Assembly: GCA_003647645.1 (NCBI GenBank)
Contig: QMNG01000005.1
Coordinates: forward strand, 1-56,288
DNA from: a candidate division Kazan bacterium
Lineage (GTDB): Bacteria; Patescibacteriota; Kazan-3B-28
Direction of reading: 5' to 3'
Length of the DNA stretch: 56,288 nucleotides
Part shown: positions 48,489 to 56,288 of the stretch, piece by piece
How the letters are laid out: the number at the start of each line of letters is the position of its first letter
Position numbering within the stretch: position 1 is the stretch's first letter
The notes under the pieces: model-generated
Databases searched by the model: none
What the model was told of the DNA's origin: nothing
What the model saw: only the letters and a program-made list of their open reading frames with translations
Translations under genes and position numbers: made by a program

Positions 48489-49655
48489 CTAGTAAATTCC
48501 TTTTTTGATCATCATCCGAATATCTATCCAAATTGCACCAATGCCGATGACAAAGAGAATTAACTTGATAATCCAGCCAACAAACGGCAACAGTCCCATA
48601 ATAATATAAATCGTCGCACCGGCAACTAGAGCTCCAAATTGTCTGCTCCTGTCCTTTTCTGTGTATTTAATAATATAGCTGCCGAGCGTAAGAGAGATCG
48701 GCACACTGGCCAAAAACATAATAATCAAAAAGCCCAACATCACTACTATTGAAACCGGAATGCCAAAACCAGTAAGAGCAATAAGTAAAGCCAGCAACGG
48801 AATTGCAACTGCAAATAATATGCCCTGCCACAGTGCAGCCCCATAATTTCTTTTGATCGTATTGGCCACCCGGGGCAAATACTTTGGTAACAGTAAAATT
48901 AGCAATCCACCCAGCAGGAAAATTCCAACCAGTGACCACAGAGCTCCGCTCCATACCGCCACAGGGACCACAATTGCGGCTGCCGACCATGGAGATGAAG
49001 TGTTGGCGACAACCCATTTATGATATTCCACTTCTTTGGCAACATCATCAAAAACTGTGCTTTCGTACTGAGCCCAATAATCTAATTTACCGTCAATTTT
49101 GGCACCATCAGCAAAGGAAAGTTTACCATCACTATAGCGTAAGTCGGCATCACCTCCGATCGTTCCGCGAATCCTGCCTTCGTTGAAACCGGCCCGGACA
49201 TTGCCGAGTACATTCCCATATAGATTAAAACTGCCGGTGCCGACCAACAGATCGCCGCGAATAACCGATGTATCAGCTATCGTTATGGTCCCGGCGGCAA
49301 CTAAGACATCATCACCAACATTCCCGTGAAGAGTCACTGAACCACCGCCGATTCTAACATCATCACCCACGGACCCACGGACCGATATCTGCCCCCCCAC
49401 AATAAAAAGATCTCCTGTCACATCAGCATTAATCTCTACTGTTCCGCCAGCAACGAACAGATCGCCCAATATTTTGCTGTCAATTACAACCTCACCGCCG
49501 GCCACATAAGCATCATCACCGATCGGGTTTATGATAGTTAGCAACCCACCATCGTCAGCTCCCATAAAATTGGGAGAAGCAAGAACTGGAGTTGACGCTA
49601 AAACCACTAATAACACAACTAGCAACCCCAAAAAAATTTTTCTCAACATATACAA
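48489..49655 (-). CDS. Membrane protein with polymer-forming (bactofilin-like) repeat region
   Basis: Signal peptide; repeats GDLFVAGGTVEINADVTGDLFIVGGQISVRGSVGDDVRIGGGSVTLHGNVGDDVLVAAGTI; C-terminal TM segments. Confidence 0.82.
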   Translation of the reverse strand: MYMLRKIFLGLLVVLLVVLASTPVLASPNFMGADDGGLLTIINPIGDDAYVAGGEVVIDSKILGDLFVAGGTVEINADVTGDLFIVGGQISVRGSVGDDVRIGGGSVTLHGNVGDDVLVAAGTITIADTSVIRGDLLVGTGSFNLYGNVLGNVRAGFNEGRIRGTIGGDADLRYSDGKLSFADGAKIDGKLDYWAQYESTVFDDVAKEVEYHKWVVANTSSPWSAAAIVVPVAVWSGALWSLVGIFLLGGLLILLLPKYLPRVANTIKRNYGAALWQGILFAVAIPLLALLIALTGFGIPVSIVVMLGFLIIMFLASVPISLTLGSYIIKYTEKDRSRQFGALVAGATIYIIMGLLPFVGWIIKLILFVIGIGAIWIDIRMMIKKGIY

Positions 49656-49758
49656 AAAATACCAATATATCTAAAGTGTATCACTAAAAACAAATACCCA
49701 GTTCCCATCTGTACCTACGCACAGAAGCAGAACTGGGTATTATAAGGAACTGATGCCA

Positions 49759-50298
49759 TTATTGTAGCTCCTCACTGCTATTGGCATTGTGCTCAGTGTC
49801 ACTCCGTAGCAATGGTAATAGATCATCATCCGGATGAGGAACAAATACAAAGGTGTTGTGGTAGATCGCTGACAGAAAGCCCGTCGCTGTGGCAACACAT
49901 ACCAACCATTGCCCGAATGTTAGTAAGCCAAGTTGCGGCCCCAATGTATGAATGATCACACCAGATATTAGTGCCACCATCCAGAGACCCCAAGCCCATG
50001 GGCTCCAGCGATGGAAGAGATTAACTGCCCGCTGGGATTGCGCTCTTAAGGACAACCATGCCCACAGAGCATGCAAACCCATAATCACCAGAGCAGTCAA
50101 GCCGAGCAATGAATGTAGATTAATGTCCAAATTGAGTTGTAATCTGGCCATCAGGCTAGTCCCGATAATATCCAGAGCAAAAGCTAATGTAAAGATACCC
50201 ACGAACCATGGGCATAATTCACCGTCGCTCCGGACCCACCAGACCACAATGGTATAAAGCAACCCGGCGGCAATAATCCACCAGACGTACAACGGCAT
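49759..50298 (-). CDS. Multi-TM membrane protein (HsmA/TIGR03987-like)
   Basis: MPLYVWWIIAAGLLYTIVVWWVRSDGEL...FALDIIGTSLMARLQ...HSLLGLTALVIMGLHALWAW; GGGAGGTG upstream of ATG at 50298. Confidence 0.65.
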   Translation of the reverse strand: MPLYVWWIIAAGLLYTIVVWWVRSDGELCPWFVGIFTLAFALDIIGTSLMARLQLNLDINLHSLLGLTALVIMGLHALWAWLSLRAQSQRAVNLFHRWSPWAWGLWMVALISGVIIHTLGPQLGLLTFGQWLVCVATATGFLSAIYHNTFVFVPHPDDDLLPLLRSDTEHNANSSEELQ

Positions 50299-50457
50299 GT
50301 TACACACCTCCCGAATTGTCAAAGATACTCCGATTGTATCTAAAATACACTCTGAGTAAAGACTTTTCTGCTTGTGGCCCAGACACAGCCGGATAAATGC
50401 GCCAAAATAACGCCCGAGATACAACCAAACTATGCTTACAGGACAAAGAGGAATCTC

Positions 50458-50575
50458 ATACGTCACTAAAAAGACAAAACCGGCAAGATAAAGCTTCGCA
50501 AAATTGAATACTTTTGACACCCTGCCCAAAAACAACGTCGATTCCATCACAGACAACACTAAACAGAAGTAACAT
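50458..50575 (+). pseudogene. Decayed copy of the 51579-51752 small ORF
   Basis: I R H * KDKTGKIKLRKIEYF * H versus MPYQKDKTGKIKLRKIGDFWH; 51/63 nt identical by eye over the first 21 codons; start lost, two in-frame stops. Confidence 0.75.
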
Positions 50576-50642
50576 CAATAGCGTTATCAAATAACAAAGC
50601 CCAAGTGTTTCCACAAGGGCTTTTATCAACAAATAGGTACAG

Positions 50643-51464
50643 TTATTTACAACGAACATCCATCCAAGCCATACACAACATCTCCTCCTCGGGCAGAGAA
50701 TACAACTCTGCGCGAAACGCGTTCTTTCCGTCTACGCCATCGATATCTTCCAGAGGAATTTTCGTGTTGCACGCAACAGTAATCGAATCGTGGCCATCTT
50801 GTATCCAGCCTACCATCCCGACTAGCTCGGACTTGAGAAACCACTTGATATAGTAATCTTCCTCCCTGATCCCCCGAACATCAGCGTAAATTATACCTAT
50901 CTCACCAAGACCGACATCAAGATAGTACGGACTTCTCGCTCCGATATAGAGTTTACGGCGAGATTTTGGTTTAGCCTTCAGCTTCATACTAACTTCACTA
51001 TAGTCCGGCAGCCGACTTCTAACTGGCAGGGATGATGAGTGTGATGAAGAAGAACTAGAACTAGATTTTGCCCTAGCATTTGCCGTCATTGCCCTCTCAA
51101 CCTCCTGAGAAGCTATTTCAACAGACACTCGAGTAGCAAGAAGACCTACCGCCACAAAGGCCATAATAACTAGAAGAGCTACAATGCCAATCAAGGGGCC
51201 AAGCATCCTACCAAGTCCTTCGCCAAAAGTTGCACGATAGACCGGCCCGCTGCTCATCCTCACAGGCCTGCCGCCTCTCAGAAACCGAGAAAGTTGGCGA
51301 TGGTCCGAACTTTCACCCGCCTTCAAACCCGGCGGCGCTGAAGCAGTCTGCCGAGCGCTGTGGCCGTGGTCCAAAGTACTAGATTCTTTATCGTAGCCGC
51401 AGATTTTACAATAGTCGCCATCATTAGCAACTTCGCGGCCGCAGCCGCCTGCACACTTTGCCAT
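50643..51464 (-). CDS. Zinc-ribbon protein with central TM and Ser-rich linker
   Basis: MAKCAGGCGREVANDGDYCKICGYD; TM LGPLIGIVALLVIMAFVAVGLLA; SSSSSSSSHSSS; AAGGAGG upstream. Confidence 0.75.
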   Translation of the reverse strand: MAKCAGGCGREVANDGDYCKICGYDKESSTLDHGHSARQTASAPPGLKAGESSDHRQLSRFLRGGRPVRMSSGPVYRATFGEGLGRMLGPLIGIVALLVIMAFVAVGLLATRVSVEIASQEVERAMTANARAKSSSSSSSSHSSSLPVRSRLPDYSEVSMKLKAKPKSRRKLYIGARSPYYLDVGLGEIGIIYADVRGIREEDYYIKWFLKSELVGMVGWIQDGHDSITVACNTKIPLEDIDGVDGKNAFRAELYSLPEEEMLCMAWMDVRCK

Positions 51465-51566
51465 GACGCCTACCTCCTTTTTGGAAATGAGCACCTGATA
51501 ATTCAGGTGAATTCGCTCTCAAACTACCATAAAATCCGCATTCAGACAAGAAAAATAGCCAAATGT

Positions 51567-51578
51567 TATAATATAAAT
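51567..51578 (+). promoter_or_regulatory. -10 box placing the start site at or near the ATG (possible leaderless mRNA)
   Basis: TATAAT at 51567-51572, 6 nt before ATG at 51579. Confidence 0.5.
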
Positions 51579-51752
51579 ATGCCTTATCAAAAAGACAAAA
51601 CCGGAAAGATAAAGCTTCGTAAAATTGGAGATTTTTGGCATCCGGTAAAAAAGGATGGTAGTGTTAGTTCAATCAAAGGCAGCACTCGTCAAAAGGCCTT
51701 AAATGCCGTCCATGCCTACGAAGCCATCGCCCACGGAGCTAGGAAGAAATAG
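51579..51752 (+). CDS. Small basic hypothetical protein, 57 aa
   Basis: MPYQKDKTGKIKLRKIGDFWHPVKKDGSVSSIKGSTRQKALNAVHAYEAIAHGARKK; decayed copy at 50458. Confidence 0.7.
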   Translation: MPYQKDKTGKIKLRKIGDFWHPVKKDGSVSSIKGSTRQKALNAVHAYEAIAHGARKK

Positions 51753-51786
51753 TATATACTATACTATATACTATAGTATATATTAT
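51748..51786. repeat. AT-rich palindromic repeat, copy 3 (contains the stop codon of the preceding ORF)
   Basis: aatagtatatactatactatatactatagtatatattat. Confidence 0.8.
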
Positions 51787-51818
51787 TTGATCTCTTCCTT
51801 TTGGCAAAGCCAACATCT

Positions 51819-51944
51819 CCCATTGAGCAAACTGCGTTAGCCAATAACAAAACTATCGCTGACGAAGCTACTGTCTGAGCGTTAGCGAGTTTAGCGTAAG
51901 TCGGAAAGATAGTTTTGTTTTTTGGCTAGCAATTTGTGAATGGG
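51819..51944. other. About 126-nt nested inverted repeat / possible structured RNA
   Basis: CCCATT..CAAA..TAGCCAA.AACAAAACTATC ... GATAGTTTTGTT..TTGGCTA..TTTG..AATGGG; inner CGCTGACG/CGTTAGCG. Confidence 0.6.
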
Positions 51945-51957
51945 CCCGCCTTTGGGC

Positions 51958-52026
51958 GCCACCCGTTTGGCGGCGCAAATGGGTGGCGAAAAGAAGTTTT
52001 GGCTACCTTTTAATAAAAGTAACACT
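51958..52026. repeat. Intergenic hairpin repeat, copy 2
   Basis: gccacccgtttggcggcgcaaatgggtggcgaaaagaagttttggctaccttttaataaaagtaacact. Confidence 0.7.
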
Positions 52027-52034
52027 CCGCAGGC

Positions 52035-53066
52035 TTAGCCTGCGCCTAATATTCCCACCACCACGCCTAGCACCGCGAGCACGGCTCCAATGATCCAAAA
52101 TCTCGTCGTTACCTTGGTTTCTGGCCAGCCAATAGCCTCAAAATGATGATGGATTGGAGCAACCAGCAGCAGTTTTTTGCCGTAAAGCTTCCGATAAGCC
52201 AGTTGAAGAATGACGGAGATAGTTTCCATCATCGGTACAAATGCAATTAAAGGCAAAACGGCCACACCAACCCCATTATGTATTAGCATTGCTACCACGC
52301 CCAGTGTAGCTCCAAATGACAATGCATAGGTATCACCTCCAAAAAATCTGGCCGGAAAGACATTGAACCACAAATAGGCCAGCAAAACACCCACCACCGT
52401 AGCGCAGAATATCGCCAGAGAGATCTGATTCCCCGCCAAAGCCAATATGCCATATGAACCAAATGCCACAGCAAATAGCCCGCCCGAAAGGCCATCCAAG
52501 CCATCGGTGATATTGAAGGCATTAGCTGTCGCTAAAATTACAAAAATAAATATCGGAATGAACCACCAGCCGACAAAAAAGTCACCAACTGCCGGAATAT
52601 GAAAACTATCATAGCCAAGCTTATAGAAAAACCACCACGCTCCGACGGCTGCCACCGCAAACAGCCAGGCTATCTTGTGACGAGCCCGGATGCCTTTAAT
52701 CCCGCCGATACCGCGAATATTAAACCAATCGTCAACGGCCCCAATAACGCCTATTGATACCAATGAAAATAACGGCAGATAGGTTTGAGAGCGGGTTAGA
52801 TTAAATTTCAAAGACAGGATCACTACAATCGCCCAAAACAAAATTCCTGCCATCGTGGGAATGTTGCGCTTGTGTTTTTCAGCATGGAGTTTGCCAAATA
52901 CCGTTGCTTCCCGCCCATCGATAGTTTCTGTCTTGGGCTTTTTCCAAAATTTATACTTATACAAAAAATTTGTCCAAAACGGCGTGGCCAAAATCGCCAC
53001 AAAAAATCCCATCGCGGCTAACATAAATATTCTCAACAAATTTGCTTGTAATATCGCTTCTTCCAT
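52035..53066 (-). CDS. mraY: Phospho-N-acetylmuramoyl-pentapeptide transferase
   Basis: KRNIPTMAGILFW, ANAFNITDGLDGLSGGLFA, FGGDTYALSFGATLG, LVAPIHHHFEAIGWPETKVTTRFWIIG. Confidence 0.97.
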   Translation of the reverse strand: MEEAILQANLLRIFMLAAMGFFVAILATPFWTNFLYKYKFWKKPKTETIDGREATVFGKLHAEKHKRNIPTMAGILFWAIVVILSLKFNLTRSQTYLPLFSLVSIGVIGAVDDWFNIRGIGGIKGIRARHKIAWLFAVAAVGAWWFFYKLGYDSFHIPAVGDFFVGWWFIPIFIFVILATANAFNITDGLDGLSGGLFAVAFGSYGILALAGNQISLAIFCATVVGVLLAYLWFNVFPARFFGGDTYALSFGATLGVVAMLIHNGVGVAVLPLIAFVPMMETISVILQLAYRKLYGKKLLLVAPIHHHFEAIGWPETKVTTRFWIIGAVLAVLGVVVGILGAG

Positions 53067-53105
53067 CCGATTGGAAATTCCTTTTATAGATTATAAAGAT
53101 GATTG

Positions 53106-53165
53106 TAAGTATTTTTTGTAATTTTATCTGTCAGCCTGTAAGATAAATCTCCAACGGGGCAAATC
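53106..53165 (-). repeat. Leader repeat, copy 2, upstream of mraY
   Basis: Minus strand GATTTGCCCCGTTGGAGATTTATCTTACAGGCTGACAGATAAAATTACAAAAAATACTTA. Confidence 0.65.
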
Positions 53166-54393
53166 AACTCAATTTATTTTTTAGATCCTCTGCCAGTTTA
53201 TCCAGACCAATCGCTTTCGATGCTTTGATCAAAACAATGTCATTATCTCTCAAGTGCTTTAAAATTTCATCTGCAGTGATATTTTCCGTCTGAATTACCT
53301 TTGCCGCATTACCGACGATTGTATCAGCCATCAGCCTACCCTCTTCGCCAATAAGAATAAACAGGTCCGCTTTATCAGACGCAAAACGGCCGATCTCATG
53401 GTGGGCTTGTTCATAGGCCTCTCCCAGCTCTCTCATTCCTCCCAAAATTGCCACCCGTCTTCGCCGGGGCTTTGCCGAACTTAGTTCATCTACCCCTTTG
53501 GCAATATCCTGTAAACCCAACAATGCCACCCTCACGGAGTCAGGATTTGCGTTGTAAGCATCGTTGATCAGAATAATACCCCGTTTTAGCCTATCAACAT
53601 TAAACCGGCCCCGAAGAGACTTAAAATTGCTGATTTTATTCGATATGGCAGTTAAATTTATGCCTAGTTCCAGCGCAATCTGGGCTGCTATCGGGGCTGA
53701 CAGGGCCATCGCCCGAGTATGGCGATTGCTGATTCGCACTTCGCCGGCATCTGTGGTAAACGAATACCGGGCTTGCCCATTTTCAAAGTCATAAGCCGGC
53801 TCAGCAAAGGTCTGCTGTCTAAAACTGCCGCCAGTTGGAATATATCTGCGTAAATTTTCGTTGATAATTAGCAAACCGTCTTTTCTTAATCCTTTAATTA
53901 ACGAAAGTTTCTCGTTTCTGAGATGAGCTTGATCGTCGTAAAATTCCAAATGAACCTGGCCAACATTAGTGACCACTACGACATCGTAACGCATCAGCCT
54001 GTTGAACCAAGTAATGTCCCCCGGTCTGTCGGCAGCTAGCTCTAAAACCAGCACTTGAGGATAACTGATTGTTTGAAAAACCATATTCTTAAATCCGGTA
54101 CCAATTAGTTCAAGCGCCTGTCTGGCCGTTATCTTGGCCCGTCCGTCGTCCACTATGGTTGGAGTAAAGTCAGGATTAATTATGGTGGCTACCACTCCCC
54201 ACTCGGTGTTGGCATTATCTGGATTTTTGCCAACCCTAAAATTAGAGCTCAAAACCCATGCCGTCATTTCTTTGGCTGTAGTTTTTCCCACGCTTCCAGT
54301 GATAGCAACTATCCGCGGGCGGTATTGCTCCAAAGTGGCCTTCGCCAGTAAAGACAAAATCCATAAAAGAGCTCTAGTGGCAACTTTTTTCAC
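53164..54393 (-). CDS. murF: UDP-N-acetylmuramoyl-tripeptide--D-alanyl-D-alanine ligase
   Basis: AITGSVGKTTAKEMTAWVL, NTEWGVVATI, LINDAYNANPDSVRVALLGL, RVAILGGMRELG. Confidence 0.96.
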   Translation of the reverse strand: MKKVATRALLWILSLLAKATLEQYRPRIVAITGSVGKTTAKEMTAWVLSSNFRVGKNPDNANTEWGVVATIINPDFTPTIVDDGRAKITARQALELIGTGFKNMVFQTISYPQVLVLELAADRPGDITWFNRLMRYDVVVVTNVGQVHLEFYDDQAHLRNEKLSLIKGLRKDGLLIINENLRRYIPTGGSFRQQTFAEPAYDFENGQARYSFTTDAGEVRISNRHTRAMALSAPIAAQIALELGINLTAISNKISNFKSLRGRFNVDRLKRGIILINDAYNANPDSVRVALLGLQDIAKGVDELSSAKPRRRRVAILGGMRELGEAYEQAHHEIGRFASDKADLFILIGEEGRLMADTIVGNAAKVIQTENITADEILKHLRDNDIVLIKASKAIGLDKLAEDLKNKLS

Positions 54394-54458
54394 TATTTTG
54401 GATATATTAATATCGCAATCACTCTACCACGATCCGGTTTTCTAGTCCACTTTATCCT

Positions 54459-56189
54459 TTATAGAACTGACGGGGGAACTCTCCAATAATCCAGCATAAA
54501 CTTGGCGATCTTACCGAACAGCGGTGCGGCTGAAGCCGCTGCATATAAAACATTTTTAGGTTTGTCTAGTCTGGTTAACATAACAAATTGGGGATCTTCT
54601 ACAGGACCGAAGCCAATAAAGTTATGAATTGTTGTTCCCCAGTCCTCGTCATAATATAGACCAGTTCGTGGATTTACCATTTGAGCTGTCCCGGTTTTTC
54701 CGGCCAGATGATAACCCGGCACGCCGGCTGCTTTAGCATGGCCTTTTTCAATCACATTGACCATCATGGCCGATATCAACTGAGCTGCCTGCGGACTGAT
54801 GACTTCCTCTGCAATCACCGGATCAATCGACACCGCGCCAGAAGGATACAAAATTCTGTCAACAATGTGGGGTTGGACTCGACGTCCGTTATTGGCAATG
54901 GCGCCAACCGCCGCCACCAACTGTATCGGGGTCACGGCGATACCCTGTCCGTAAGCCATCGTTGCCAAATCAACATCTGACCAGTCGCGGATACCCTTAA
55001 CATTCGAAGCCACTTCGCCGTCTAACTCAATACCAGTGGGCTGGAAAAATCCAAACTTACTCAAATACTTGTTAAATAAGTTTTTGCCCAGCTTCTGGAC
55101 CACAAAGACAATTCCGGTGTTTAGAGATTTTTCCAGCACCTGGCTCATGGTTTGGAGCCCGTGAGCTGAAAGGTCAGAATTGCGAATAACCCTGTCATTT
55201 ACCTCTACTTCCCCAACATCCATATAGGTTGTGCCCGGACTGACTAACCCGGCGTCCAAAGCTGATGCCATGGTAACGACTTTAAATACCGACCCCGGCT
55301 CATATACTTGTGAAATGTTCATATTGGTAAAAAATTCAATTGGTTCCCGATTATAGTTATTGGGATCAAATGTCGGATATGCCGCCATAGCAACAACCTT
55401 GCCTGTCTTGGGATCCATAATTATCACACTGCCCCGCTCAGCTTCGTACTGTTCTACAGCCGCCTTCAATTCCTTTTCGACATAATACTGCAACGGCCGG
55501 TCGATGGTAATAACCAAATCCAATCCGTCTTTAGGATCGACTGTGCTGCGTTTCCCCAGTGCAATTTGCTGGCCAAAAGTATCCAGTTCTGCCTCCAAGA
55601 ATCCCGACTTTCCACCCAGTTCCTCATTAAAATATCCCTCCAGCCCATACTGGCCGACACCGTCCCGATTAACAAATCCTAAGACCTGAGCTGCCAGCGT
55701 CTCTTCCGGGAAATAGCGATATTCTTCCGGCACTAAATATACTCCAGATAAATTCAGTTCATCTATCTCCGCGGCTTCTTCTTCAGTCAATTTACGTTTT
55801 AGTGGGGGAATATAGAGTTTGTCGGATGATGCCTGTTCGATCAGAACAGATTCTTCAACATTCTCCAAATAAGGCATTAGTTTTGAGACAACCAACTCCG
55901 GCTGACGAACCTGGTTAGGGACTATCATCAAATCAAATAATTTTACGTTGGTAGCCAGAGGATAAAGACTATTATCATCTTTTTCATCAGTAAATATCTT
56001 GCCCCTCCGAGCCGGCACAGTTTTACTAATGGTATGTTGTTCCCGGGCTGCCGCTGACCAATGCGGGTATTCAAAGATCTGGTGTTCTATTAACTTCTCA
56101 CTCACCATCATAAACAGCACCAAAAACACTGCGCCGATCAATCCAATCCGAACCCGCTGTTCAATTTGTATTGATGTTACCCTATCCAC
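54459..56189 (-). CDS. ftsI: Penicillin-binding protein (FtsI/PBP3-type transpeptidase)
   Basis: VPARRGKIFTDE, YEPGSVFKVVTMASALD (SxxK), KSLNTG (SxN), HLAGKTGTAQM (KTG). Confidence 0.95.
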   Translation of the reverse strand: MDRVTSIQIEQRVRIGLIGAVFLVLFMMVSEKLIEHQIFEYPHWSAAAREQHTISKTVPARRGKIFTDEKDDNSLYPLATNVKLFDLMIVPNQVRQPELVVSKLMPYLENVEESVLIEQASSDKLYIPPLKRKLTEEEAAEIDELNLSGVYLVPEEYRYFPEETLAAQVLGFVNRDGVGQYGLEGYFNEELGGKSGFLEAELDTFGQQIALGKRSTVDPKDGLDLVITIDRPLQYYVEKELKAAVEQYEAERGSVIIMDPKTGKVVAMAAYPTFDPNNYNREPIEFFTNMNISQVYEPGSVFKVVTMASALDAGLVSPGTTYMDVGEVEVNDRVIRNSDLSAHGLQTMSQVLEKSLNTGIVFVVQKLGKNLFNKYLSKFGFFQPTGIELDGEVASNVKGIRDWSDVDLATMAYGQGIAVTPIQLVAAVGAIANNGRRVQPHIVDRILYPSGAVSIDPVIAEEVISPQAAQLISAMMVNVIEKGHAKAAGVPGYHLAGKTGTAQMVNPRTGLYYDEDWGTTIHNFIGFGPVEDPQFVMLTRLDKPKNVLYAAASAAPLFGKIAKFMLDYWRVPPSVL

Positions 56190-56264
56190 TGGCTATGAAT
56201 CTTGAATCATGAATTATGAATTAAGAATTCTCCTATTGATTATAACCCAAGAAGTTGCACACAA

Positions 56265-56288
56265 AATAGTATATACTATAATATATAC
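56265..56288. repeat. AT-rich palindromic repeat, copy 4 (cut by window end)
   Basis: aatagtatatactataatatatac. Confidence 0.75.

Noticed and set aside
50299-50559. N-terminal 87 residues of the 49759-50559 ORF
   Set aside because: A strong SD (GGGAGGTG) and ATG at 50298 support the shorter form, and the upstream part overlaps the decayed gene copy on the other strand.
51360-51578. Upstream extension of the 51360-51752 ORF
   Set aside because: It overlaps the 5' end of the zinc-ribbon gene; the -10 box and conserved copy both support the start at 51579.
1-56288. CRISPR arrays, rRNA operons or transposase genes
   Set aside because: No regularly spaced direct repeats, rRNA signatures or transposase/integrase motifs were seen; absence is by reading only.

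Overview
The 56.3-kb window is gene-dense and looks like a Candidate Phyla Radiation (Patescibacteria)-type bacterial chromosome; that assignment is an inference from gene content and reduced operons. Most genes are on the minus strand. Housekeeping genes: topA (partial), dprA, uvrB, trmD, khpA, rpsP, DUF177-rpmF-nusB-rnc, nrnA-like DHH, rbfA, infB, an S1-domain protein, gyrA, an ABC transporter, tRNA-Gln, cysS, recR, ybaB, a cyclophilin, dnaB, dnaX, and a split dcw cell-wall cluster (ftsI, murF, mraY // murD, ftsW, murG, sortase-like, murC, ftsQ). The best candidate for something undescribed is a pair of about 140-nt structured RNA-like elements (3634-3769 and 14365-14510). They share invariant loop motifs, their helices are preserved by compensatory changes, and both sit in convergent intergenic gaps. 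Other leads: a sortase homolog with Ser at the expected catalytic Cys, a Pro in the IF2 P-loop, an A7/UAA frameshift candidate in dnaX, an AT-only palindromic repeat family, a leader repeat upstream of mraY and another gene, a multi-hairpin region near mraY, an accessory island splitting the dcw cluster with a decayed gene copy, and two short membrane ORFs missing from the ORF track. No CRISPR array, rRNA or clear transposase was seen. All calls come from reading the sequence by eye; no searches or folding programs were run.
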